A DNA stretch of 64,000 nt from Pomphorhynchus laevis. Its lineage: Eukaryota > Acanthocephala > Palaeacanthocephala > Echinorhynchida > Pomphorhynchidae. How positions within the stretch are numbered: the first letter of the stretch is position 1; every line of letters starts with the position of its first letter. A program made the translations under genes and the position numbers. The notes under the pieces are model-generated. The model searched no databases. It was given only the letters and a program-made list of their open reading frames with translations, and had not been told where the DNA came from. Positions 10,517 through 21,490 of this stretch are shown here, in pieces. The DNA is taken from positions 124,001 through 188,000 of the forward strand of contig WNNJ02002588.1 in NCBI GenBank assembly GCA_012934845.2, given 5' to 3'.

Positions 10517-12995
10517 AAATTTATCATATGATGAAATTAATCAAGACAGAGCATAGACAAGGCGTGCCAATGTGCCTGGATACTTTAACATGTGGTAAAT
10601 CAGTGAGACAGATACTTATTGATAAGCATCCACAACCAGCTGACATACATGAGGAAGCACTAGTCACTCAACCAATAACCGAAATACATGACTTCAACCA
10701 AGTTGCTTTCGAGAGTATTGACGGATCAAAAATAATTGAGGCTGCTAAGAGAACAAAGGGTAGTGCAGGACCTTCCGGAATGGACGCAAAAGCATGGACC
10801 GAAATGCTTTCGAATTTTGGTACGGAGTCACAAAAATTAGCGGATACGCTAGCATTGTTTGCTCAACGAATCGCTACTAAGGAAGTTTCTGATGAGTCGA
10901 TCAAAGCTTTTACGACAAGTCGCCTTATTGCATAAAGTAAGAATCTAGGTGTGCGTCCAATGGGAATAGGTGATGTCTCAAGACGTATCGTATTGAAAGT
11001 CATACTTGATGTTGCACGGCCACAGCTACAACAGATATGCGGTAAAACACAGTTTTGTGCTGGTCAGCGCGCAGGTACTGAATGTGTAGTCCATGCCTTA
11101 CGTGATTTGTTATCGAGTAAACCAAATTCGGTGGTCTTGACTATTGATGCAGATAATGCATTTAATCGAATCAACAGAAAAACTGCCCTGGCCAACATGC
11201 CACAAATATGCCCAGCGCTATCGAATGTTCTGTCAAACCTCTATAGAAATCCGACGTCATTGACAATTGGGAATGAAATCATACTCTCCCAAGAAGGATT
11301 TACACAGGGAGATGTTTTATCGATGTCTGCTTATGCTGCAGCTACACTTCCTATGATACAAAAGATATCTGCGGAGTATCCTGATGTGCTCCAATGCTGG
11401 TATGCTGATGACGGCAATATGGTGGGTGATCCTGATACAGTGAAGATGGCGTTTGAACTGCTACGAAAAATTGGACCGTCATATGGTTTCTTCGTTAATC
11501 CGGCGAAATGTCGACTATACGGAAATGGATGTATAGCTGAAACGCTCCACGCTTTATTTGATGATCTTCAAATTTCTGTTGACATGGATGGCGTGTCTAT
11601 ATTGGGGTCTCCCATTGGAAAGGATGACTTTGTAAAAGAGCATATTCAATCTGATGTACGTTCGTTGATCGAGACAGTTACTCGTCTCACATAAATCGGT
11701 CGTTCAGAGCTACAGTTTGCTTTCGTTACTCTCATAAGATCTCTTCAACAAAAATGGATACATATGCAACGATCATGCCATTGCTCGATTGAGTGGTTTG
11801 AGGCGCTGGCACAATCGATAAGATCGATGATAACTGAATTAACTGGAATTGACATTGAAACAAATGAAGTTCTATGGAGGGTGTTTAACATGACTTTGAG
11901 AGATGGTGGTATCGGCGTTAAAGACCCTATGCGTTCAGTAGACCAAGAATATAACGCTTCACGTATGGTGTGCGAGCCATGTTTAGGAAACGTTACGGGG
12001 CTAGATCTAATAAATAATCAAAACAGATTATGTAAAGAAATTCGTGCTAACCGTTTAAAAGCGGAAAGGATGAATCGCAATGACATTATAAATCAGGTCG
12101 ACCCTACTCTCAAGAATGCCATCGAGCATGCATCAGTATCTGGATCATCTTCGTGGTTGTCAACATACCCAACAAACAGTTATTCTTCCAGAATAAGTAA
12201 TACAGTCTTTCAAGATGCACTAGCCACCAGATACGAATTTCTCCATCCCTCATCACCGAAATACTGCCAATGTAAAGAACAAAACTCGATATCACACACT
12301 TTCTCGTGCCCTTTAGGCGGCTTGCCATCAATGAGACACGATGCCGTCCGTGATTTTCTAGCGAATAGATTATCCGAATGTTGTCGTAACGTAGCAATCG
12401 AGCCAAAACTATCCCCTCTGCATGATGAAATATGCTTCCAAAATTACGGTACAACTATTGATCGTGAAGCGAGACTTGACATATCATGTTCCGGAATCTT
12501 TGGAAACAGAACGGAGTGTACTTTCCTTGATATCTGCGTGTTCAACGCATACGCTCCCTCTAACTCCAGTAAGAGTATCGGACCATGCTTCGAATATCAT
12601 GAACTAAGGAAGAAAAGGAAGTATCTTGAGAGAGTAAATAGCATAGAGCATGCGTCATTTATTCCCGTAGTATTTTCGATGCTCGGAGGGGCGGGTACGG
12701 AAGCGGCAATCCTGTTAAAGAGAATCGCGGGCTCCATGGCAAGGAGTCATAACAGCTCATACAACGATGAAATAAGCAGATTACGTAGTGGCATCAGCGT
12801 TATCCTTGCAAAGATGACTTCTCGATGTGTCCGTGGAGCTCGATCAGCTATAAATCGTCCTCAAAGGGATTTATGTTTAATCAATGAAGAATAATTTAGT
12901 GACTTTTTGAATATTAAAACTGGCTTGGTGAGGTTTTTTCTTTAAAATTGTAAATTAAGGCCCATTTGCGGAAACCTATATTAATGTAATAATAT
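10517..12995 (+). mobile_element. Non-LTR-type retroelement copy A, reverse transcriptase plus CCHC/nuclease C-terminus
   Basis: One reading frame runs from 10528 to 12894, interrupted by in-frame TAA codons at 10933 and 11692. Parts in order: an N-terminal thumb-side region with GSAGPSGMDA, RT motif GVRPMGIGDVSRRI, TIDADNAFNRIN, FTQGDVLSM, catalytic WYADD (about 11398), a long connector, a zinc knuckle CQC...HTFSC near 12268, RHDAVRD, and a nuclease-like module (ARLDISCSG, FLDICVFN, YHELRKKRKY) ending INEE. The 3' end has GGCCCATTTGCGG at 12959-12971. The 5' end is truncated. The layout of C-terminal knuckle plus PD-(D/E)XK-like nuclease recalls R2/NeSL-type elements, but I cannot name the clade. 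Confidence 0.8.
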
Positions 12996-13051
12996 TTATA
13001 ATAAAAATATATAAAAAAATTATATTATTATATTAATAATAATATAATAAT
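12996..13051. repeat. A/T microsatellite between RT elements
   Basis: A short TATTA/ATAATA tract separates the 3' end of copy A from the 5' end of copy B. It may be the target or the tail of either insertion. Confidence 0.6.
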
Positions 13052-15088
13052 AATTGATCTATTAGTTCTGGAGGCCCTGACAGCCTCTCGTATGATTCCC
13101 CCAGACAATTGTCCCGGTATAAGGCCCATCGGTATTGGAGAAGTGTTAAGAAGGATAACCGGAAAGATCATAAATCATGCAATTCGGAAAGATTTAATAT
13201 CGGTTGCTGGACGTGAACAGCTATGTGCAGGACAGAGATGCGGAGCAGAGTGTGTCATCCATTCTGTCAGAGATGCGTTTATGAGCTCTTCTGATATGTG
13301 TGTATTAAGCATAGACGCAAAAAATGCTTTTAATAGCGTAAACCGATCCTTAGCTTTAAAAAATATGGACCGTATATGCCCGGCTTTAACACGGATTCTC
13401 GAAAACGAATATATGCATCCCTCCACTTTGTCTGTGGGACATGAAATCATCTTGTCTTCAGATGGGTTTACTCAACGGGACCCACTCGCAATGTCTGCGT
13501 TTGCAGCAGCGACACTCTCATTGATTAGCAGAATCAAGTCAGCAGTACCGACGATAATTCAAAGGTGGTATGCGGATGACGCATGCTTTGTAGGAAGGCT
13601 GTCAGATTTGTACTTAGTATGGGATGCACTTAAAATCTATGGCCCGAGTTACGGCTTTCAAGTTAATTCAAATAAGTGCAATTTGTTAGTTCACACTTTG
13701 GATCAGTTTAAACTGGTATATGGCTTTAGTTCCAATGGCGTAAATCTTTGTAAGTCGGGGATCAAGCTGCTGGGTAGTTTTATTGGGTCGGACGACTACA
13801 TAGCTTCAGAAGTAAACAGCAAGGTAGATAGGTGGTGTGACCTTATAGACAAATTAAGTGCCATTGCAGAAGCTGATGGACATGTCGCTTACACCTTGTT
13901 CACCAAATCTACGCAATTAAACTGGTCATTTCTTCAACGTACTTGCAAAACTGCTCAGGGGACATTTGACAGACTCCGCGATCGTATTTTCTCTAACTTA
14001 TTACCCAAAATACTCGGAATTTCTCATATAGATATGACTTTAGCCGCATTCTTATTGTTGCCAGCAAAATTTGGTGGTTTAGGTTTTGATGACCCGGTCG
14101 AATTATCAGAGATAAGATACGTCCAATCGATTCGATTGTGTAAACCATTTCTGCATGGCTTGATTGCGCAAGGATTGAATAAAGAGCAAGATAATATTCT
14201 AAGAGAAATCAGGATGGAAAGGGAAAATAATATTCGAATGAAGAGAAACGAAATGTTGAGATCGGTTGATGAGACTACAAAACAAGCGATAGAGGCGGCA
14301 TCATGCACAGGGGCGTCAAGTTGGCTGATCACAAGGTTGCTAATGAGACAGGGTTTTTATCTGTCAAACTGATGTTTTAAGGATGCAATTGCAGCTCGAT
14401 ATGGGTGGTGTCCAAATGACACACCTGATAAGTGCAGCTGTGGGGCAGCGTTCACAACAATCCACATGCTATCATGCAAGGTCGGTGGGGTACCTATTGT
14501 CCGGCATAACATAGTGAGGGATCTTATAGCCAGCATGGTCCGAGAAGCGAACTACCACGTGGAGATGGAGTGTATGCTACAGCCCGTTCCGGAATTGCAC
14601 AAGTTTATGAATCAAACAACTACGAGAGACAGATCAGCGCGGCTAGAATTTTCATGCTCAGGACTGCATGGAGACATTATGGAGCGGTCATTTTTTGACG
14701 TTTGTGTATTCAATACTTTTGCTCCATCGTATGCCTGTGGTTCAAGCTCATCCTTCAAATTTCATGAAAATCGCAAAATTTCAAAATACCAGGAACGAAT
14801 AAAAGAAATTGATAACGGGTTATTCATTTCGTTGGCGTTTTCAACAAGCGGGAGAATAGGACCGGCAGCAGATTCTTTAATGAAAAGTATAGCGCGAAGG
14901 ATATCAGCTAGAAAGTCTATTCCGTACCATGAAGTAATCAGCGACATGCGAGGCAAACTATCTATATGCTTAGCAAGGCTTGCCTCAACTTCTTATCGGG
15001 CAAGTAGGAGAGCACATATCGTGCTTGGACAGCGATGCGTCGAAGAAAGCTGACTGCAAAACATGTAGAGGCCCATTTGCGGGAACCC
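13052..15088 (+). mobile_element. Non-LTR-type retroelement copy B, different lineage, nearly open
   Basis: A single frame (about 13092-15053, 653 codons) is broken only by a TGA at 14370, probably from CGA or another arginine-type codon. RT motifs are GIRPIGIGEVLRRI, SIDAKNAFNSVN, FTQRDPLAM (the usual QGDP glycine is Arg) and RWYADDACF. They are followed by the connector LLLPAKFGGLGFDDP, the knuckle CSCG...HMLSC, RHNIVRD, ARLEFSCSG (Asp changed to Glu), FFDVCVFN and HENRKISKY. The 3' motif GGCCCATTTGCGGGA is at 15070-15084. It is diverged from copy A in protein but collinear with it, so it is a separate family inserted next door. The N-terminus is truncated. Confidence 0.8.
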
Positions 15089-15185
15089 TTTTCAGTTGTA
15101 AATGTTTTATGAATTAATAATAAATTTATTATTAAAAAAATTATATATAATATTATTAATATTATTATTAAATATTATTATCAAA
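15089..15185. repeat. A/T microsatellite between RT elements
   Basis: A run of ATTATTA and TTAATA steps between copy B and copy C, like those beside the other copies. Confidence 0.6.
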
Positions 15186-16745
15186 TTTCGTAGCAGTTTG
15201 AACTGCTACGAAAAATTGGACCGTCATATGGTTTCTTCGTTAATCCGGCGAAATGTCGACTATACGGAAATTGATGTATAGCTGAAACGCTCCACGCTTT
15301 ATTTGATGATCTTCAAATTTCTGTTGACATGGATGGCGTGTCTATATTGGGGTCTCCCATTGGAAAGGATGACTTTGTAAAAGAGCATATTCAATCTGAT
15401 GTACGTTCGTTGATCGAGACAGTTACTCGTCTCACACAAATCGGTCGTTCAGAGCTACAGATTGCTTTCGTTGCTCTCATAAGATCTCTTCAACAAAAAT
15501 GGATACATATGCAACGATCATGCCATTGCTCGATTGAGTGGTTGGAGGCGCTGGCACAATCGGTAAGATCGATGATAACTGAATTAACTGGAATTGACAT
15601 TGAAACAAATGAAGTTCTATGGAGGGTGTTTAACATGACTTTGAGAGATGGTGGTATCGGCGTTAAAGACCCTATGCGTTCAGTAGACCAAGAATATAAC
15701 GCTTCACGTATGGTGTGCGAGCCATGTTTAGGAAACGTTACGGGGCTAGATCTAATAAATAATTAAAACAGATTATGTAAAGAAATTCGTGCTAACCGTT
15801 TAAAAGCGGAAAGGATGAATCGCAATGACATTATAAATCCGGTCGACCCTACTCTCAAGAATGCCATCGAGCATGCATCAGTATCTGGATCATCTTCGTG
15901 GTTGTCAACATACCCAACAAACAGTTATTCTTCCAGAATAAGTAATACAGTCTTTCAAGATGCACTAGCCACCAGATACGAATTTCTCCATCCCTCATCA
16001 CCGAAATACTGCCAATGTAAAGAACAAAACTCGATATCACACACTTTCTCGTGCCCTTTAGGCGGCTTGCCATCAATGAGACACGATGCCGTCCGTGATT
16101 TTCTAGCGAATAGATTATCCGAATGTTGTCGTAACGTAGCAATCGAGCCAAAACTATCCCCTCTGCATGATGAAATATGCTTCCAAAATCACGGTGCAAC
16201 TATTAATCGTGAAGCGAGACTTGACATATCATGTTCCGGAATCTTTGGAAACAGAACGGAGTGTACTTTCCTTGATATCTGCGTGTTCAACGCATACGCT
16301 CCCTCTAACTCCAGTAAGAGTATTGGACCATGCTTCGAATATCATGAACTAAGGAAGAAAATGAAGTATCTTGAGAGTGTAAATAGCATAGAGCATGCGT
16401 CATTTATTCCTGTAGTATTTTCGATGCTCGGTGGGGCGGGTACGGAAGCGGCAATCCTGTTAAAGAGAATCGCGGGCTCCATGGCAAGGAGTCATAACAG
16501 CTCATACAACGATGAAATAAGCAGATTACGTAGTGGCATCAGCGTTATCCTTGCAAAGATGACTTCTCGATGTGTCCGTGGAGCTCGATCCGCTATAAAT
16601 CGTCCTCAAAGGGATTTATGTTTAATCAATGAAGAATAATTTACTGACATTTTGAATATTAAAACTGGCTTGGTGAGGTTTTTTTTTCTTTAAAATTGTA
16701 AATTAAGGCCCATTTGCGGGAACCTATATTAATGTAATAATATTT
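15186..16745 (+). mobile_element. Non-LTR-type retroelement copy C, recent 5'-truncated duplicate of copy A
   Basis: From 15201 the sequence matches copy A from about 11456 to 12995 at nearly full identity, with only scattered substitutions. It contains the end of the RT palm, the connector, the CQC...HTFSC knuckle and the nuclease-like module, with long open stretches at 15329-15766 and 15815-16639. A TAA at 15764 replaces the CAA of copy A, while copy A has TAA where this copy has CAA (11692). The 5' junction carries a perfect 13-bp inverted repeat (15186-15198 with 15201-15213), as in 5'-inverted LINE insertions. The 3' motif is at 16707-16721. Confidence 0.85.
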
Positions 16746-18235
16746 ATAATAAAAAATAATAATGATATTATTATATTAATAATTATTATTAATAATAATT
16801 ATTTACTGTAAAATAATCAAATATATAACCGAGGTAATTCATAAGTTGGCTTGTTATTTTAAACCTGCATCAACTTTCTTATATTATTGATAATACCATA
16901 TCATGTTTGTATTTCAGACTAAAAAGAGCTGCGTGTCCAGCCAAAATATCCATAACATAAATTTTTGATTTGCACTCTCGGGATGCTTTGCCAAAAACAT
17001 ATTGATTTTCTTCGAATGTAATCTTGCTTGATATATATTATCGAATTTAATTTGTCTATTTTCACCGTCTACGTTCTTTTAACGTCAAGAATACGATCTT
17101 ACAGCTAAGAATAATTGTCTCAATATGTAGACATATTGTTATATTTTGCATATTGTTTGCATATTTTTATATACAAAATGATAAAAAAAATTAGATCAAA
17201 AATAATTGATTCAATATGACAACCGCAGTAGCGTTTTCAAATTTATTAAATATATATAAATTATTCCTTGTTCGCCGCTATTCTATAACATATTTTTATA
17301 TTTCCGTAGATATTTTGATTTAAATTTTAAGATGTTTCTTTAGTTTGAAGAGAAACTGACATTTTTAACTAAAACGTCAGGTTCAATGCATTTGTATAGA
17401 TGTATATATCACGAATATACTTACAGATCAAACAAAACACGTATGGAATCATAAACTTAGAATAAATACCTTAGAGGTTTGGCGCTAAATCAAACAATGC
17501 TTCAAAGTAACGATAAAAATATGTTATTTAGTTGAAATAGCTCTTCAATGTTAATAGAGCTTATCATAAAAGTGTTGATATTTATCAATTATATTATACC
17601 TCTGAATTGACTACAATATATTTACAATCTAGCTAATATCAATAGCCATAATTGATTTACTTTTGTCATTTAGATACTATGTTAATTTGACAACAGGATA
17701 ATGTAAAAAACATATAATTAGATATTATATATTCATACACAAAAGATGCTTTAATAATATTTGTTTTAAGCACAAATTATTGCAAATGAATCAGTACCAA
17801 TGTGCTGTTAATATTTATTTAAAATAAAATGTGACAAAATTTGAATTTAAAGTAAATTAAGTTTATAAATATAATTAAACGAAATTAAATTTAATATTAG
17901 CATTAAATTCATAAATATAAAATTTGAAAATAATATTTTGAAAATAATTTAAATTTGAATTTACAAATTTCAATTTGGGATATTTTACAAATTCATTATA
18001 AATCTGGATTTATTTAATATAAATTATAGTACAAATATTCATTTGTCTATTGCATATTTTTATAATATTTTCGAATATTAGAATATGAATCGAATATTAC
18101 AGATAATCAATATTGGTGATATTGATTAGTATACAGAATAATACATATTGATTAATGTTAATTATTAAATTGAATAAAAAATTAAAAAATAAATTGTTTA
18201 TTATCTAACAATCCGTCCAATATTGTTTAAATCAT
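16746..18235. other. AT-rich intergenic DNA
   Basis: 1.5 kb of AT-rich sequence between retroelement copies. I see no exon, repeat family or RNA gene. Confidence 0.4.
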
Positions 18236-18985
18236 TCCACCTGTCACATCATGAATTTCAAGATGCTGTCGCAACACGGTATGGATGGACTCCAAACGAC
18301 ATATATGGGGTATATGCATCTGTGCATCAGAGATGTCTTGCTGCCATGTGTGATCGTGTCGTAGGGGTGCCTTGACAATAATTAGACATTACAAGATACA
18401 CTATCTGGATATTTGTCCACTACATGTAGCTGTGTTGCCTTGGAACCGTGCCTGTCAGCATTATCTGAATGCTACAACTTTTTGACCAGTACGACGACTC
18501 GCAAACCTGAAGCTCGAGCAGATATTGTGTGCAATAGACTTTTTGGAACTAGGATGGAGCGAACGTTCATCGACGATTGTATCTTCAATAATCTTGCACT
18601 ATCCTATACAATTAAGTCACCATCCGCTGCTTTGGAATATCACGAAAGCAGAACGAGCGAAATAAGAACGAATTATTGATATTGAAAATGCATCATTTTC
18701 TCCATTCGGAGTTTCGACCAACGGAGCTATTGGACCGGCAGCGTCTGCTTTGCTGCAGAAAAATAGCAGATAAAAAAGGAACGGACTATAGTGATGAGAT
18801 GAGCGCTTTGCGCACATCAATCGGCATATCTTCGGCTAGAATGGTATCGGCTTGTTTAAGAGCATCAATATCAAAGATCCTGCGCCATTCTGGCAACATT
18901 CCAATACGGAGACGGTGATTACATCAAATGAATACTTATTTTAATTTTGTTTGTTTTAAATGAGCCCATTTGCGGGATTCTTTTA
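18236..18985 (+). mobile_element. Relic of a third RT lineage, C-terminal part only
   Basis: HEFQDAVATRYGWTPND at 18250 matches the start of the knuckle region in copies A and B. Further on come the nuclease-like blocks around 18488-18680 (ARADIVCN, MERTFIDDCIFN, EYHESR) and the tail block FS..GAIGPAASAL. Several frame breaks separate them. The 3' motif GCCCATTTGCGGGA is at 18964-18977. All of the RT domain is missing. It is older than copies A to C. Confidence 0.75.
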
Positions 18986-19354
18986 CAAATAACAATTACT
19001 TTAATTTGAAATTTCGAAGCAGGATTTAAAAGATAAATTTATTTTTATATTGAGCTATCTAATATTGTAGAATCATTATAAAAAAGCAAATAGTATGCAG
19101 TGCAAGATTTACATCAAAATAATTGAATTTTCTTAGCTAGATATGAATATTTAGCATTAATATAATCATTATAATTTTTTCTTAGCTACACATTACTACA
19201 ACATTTAATACATAGTCGAAAAAAAATCAGCTAAATAAATTAATTTAAATACTAAAATAAATACTCAAATACTAAAATAATTATTTATTAGAACAAATAA
19301 TTTAAAAATTAAATATTAAATTAAAAATTAAATTAAATTAAAAATTAATTAGAT

Positions 19355-19840
19355 GGTGTATGTCACAGTATAGAAGTTGAACCTGTGTTGACCGATATTC
19401 CGCCAAATATGGACTTTGAACGAAACACTACATGTAGTGATCCGGACGCACGTCTCGACATTGCCTGCATTGGACTCTCAAAGAATCGTTTTGAGCGGAC
19501 ATTTTTGGATGTCGTTGTTTTCAATCACTTGGCTCAATCGTATTCTCAATCCAGCGCTGTTACATCTTTCGTTTTCCATGAGTCCCGTAAAATATCAAAA
19601 TATAAGGACCGCGTAATCACAGTGGAACGTGGCGTTTTTAAGCCCGTTGTCTTCTCGGCGACTGGAGGTGCGGGTTCGGATGCAACTCAATTAATCCGTA
19701 GAGTAGCTGCAAGGATGGAATTATCGTCAGACCTAACCTATGCGGATTGTACTAGAACGATAAGAAGTCGGTTGGCATTATGTCTAGTAAGGGCTGCATC
19801 GCATTGCATCCATGGCTATCGGAGGACGTCGTGATCAAAA
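19355..19840 (+). mobile_element. Relic of a fourth RT copy, nuclease-like module
   Basis: An open 149-codon segment (19385-19834) carries ARLDIACIG, FERTFLDVVVFN, HESRKISKYKDR, FSATGGAGSDA and the Arg-rich end CIHGYRRTS. This is the C-terminal module of the same superfamily, about as distant from A as from B. The knuckle and RT are missing, and the shared 3' motif is not found after the stop. Confidence 0.75.
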
Positions 19841-20540
19841 TAATAATAAAACATTTTCACTGTTAATGACATGTAAAAGAAAATAATTTTATTGATTAAT
19901 TTAAAAATTAATTGTTATAATATTTTATCATAAAAATAGTTCTTCTATGATATAAAATAGTTTCATATAATATGCAAATTTAACGCTATAATACAGTACG
20001 TATTATTCGGTATAAAATTATGATTTATATCAACGCAATAAAACTACTGATTTCATTGATCGCCTTAATTTTAGAAACAATTACCTTAAATTGTTCAATT
20101 TTACAATTACAAATGCATCCTTATCTGTAAATGGTTTAACTTAAATTTAAAGGTAAATATTTAACAATAAAAATTTACTAATTTTTTATTTAATATAAAA
20201 ATGTAAGGCTAATATTTAATTTATTTAAGGCAAAGCTCTAGGTGACTTTTGTAATTTGGAGATTTTATAATTTGAAAGTCGTATTATTTGAACTCATGTC
20301 ATAATAATAGTTCGAAACTCAGGTACAATATCTGAGCTTTGATGTATTAAGAAAAAACAAAGGTAATATGTTCACTTGTTAATTAAATTAAAAGAGTATA
20401 AAACTACAGTATACATTAAAATTTATTTAAAATATAATTAAACAAGTAAACGTAAAAAGGAAAGTATCAAAGATAAAACTAAAATAAAACGTACAGGTGT
20501 TTTCAACGATTAATTTTCTAGCGAAAAACCACAATAATGG
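19841..20540. other. 3' flank of the ROR gene
   Basis: AT-rich. A minus-strand AATAAA (TTTATT at 20422-20427 on the plus strand) lies about 115 bp beyond the ROR stop codon and is a reasonable poly(A) signal. Nothing else is recognised. Confidence 0.45.
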
Positions 20541-21490
20541 TTATACTTTAAATTGGAAGGCGTCAAAATGATGCTGAGGTACAACGCGATTATTGCGATC
20601 ATTTGTAAGACAACTCTGACTAGTATTACTACTGCAGTCAATCAGATTCCTTAGTCGAATCACAAGATCACATGCATAAGGCCGATGCCCCGGATTCATT
20701 GCCCAGCATTCAAGCATTATACCGCGCAAGATTGATAGATTTTGTTGATCGCTTGTACTAGAACCGTCACCACTGCATACTACAGGCAAAGCTAGTAAAT
20801 GACGATCCCGAAGTCGTTCAACAACTTCTGGATTGGTAGCGTCGTCATGTGGTCGTCTTCCTAATGCGCAAAATTCCCATAGCAGTATACCGAAACTCCA
20901 AACATCAGACTGCGGTGTATAGGATCCAGTCAATACAGACTCTGGTGACATCCACCTCACAGGAAGCATAGATCCACCCAGTCGATAATAATCTGAGCTA
21001 TAAATAAGGCGACATGACGCGAAATCGCACAATTTTACTTTGTCAACATGATGCTCACTGCTTAACAAAACATTCCGTGCCGCAACGTCTTTATGAGCAA
21101 GGTTTCTAGAACTCAGATATTCTAACGCAGTCGCAACTTTCTCCAGGATCGGAGCTAGATGTTTACTGAACTTAACTCCAATCCCAACAACAGTGGAAAC
21201 ACCACCACTAATTGATCGACGTTGCTTAACCAGCAGATCATGCAGATCGAATTGTAGATACTCAAAAAACGCCGAGGGCGGTTCATGACAGAGTCCAATG
21301 AGACAAGCTAGATTTGAATGTTTAGGTGGCTTTGCTGTAAGCGCGTTGCAGTCAGATAGGAACTGGTCTAATAGATCTACTTTCTTAAGTGTTCTTACAA
21401 AGTACAGATTTTTCGATGATGATCGTGGCGTATTTCTTGCTAGCAGAACGCCTTCACTTAACTCAGCGATATAACATAAACCATATCGAC
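20541..21490 (-). CDS. ror: ROR last exon: kinase domain
   Basis: The acceptor ATTTTTAAG is followed by 316 codons to TAA. The glycine loop GEGRYG is completed across the junction. Next come FVRTLKK (beta3, Arg for Lys), FLSDCNA where the alpha-C Glu is expected, HSNLACLIG, FFEYLQFDLHDLL, the catalytic loop HKDVAARNVLL, CDFA for DFG, SSDYYRLGGSMLPVRWMSPE, SDVWSFGILLWEF and a final Arg in GHRPY. Only about 35 residues follow the domain, whereas vertebrate RORs have a long Ser/Thr/Pro-rich tail. The YxxxYY-like activation tyrosines (YSSDYY) are kept. Confidence 0.93.

Noticed and set aside
12110-12454. Minus-strand open frame of 114 codons, repeated at 15855-16199
   Set aside because: Shadow of the retroelement frame on the opposite strand; its repetition only reflects copies A and C.
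10933-15766. A reassigned genetic code with TAA read as glutamine
   Set aside because: TAA replaces CAA at different sites in two sister copies, and both host genes end in TAA, so these are ordinary C-to-T decay events.
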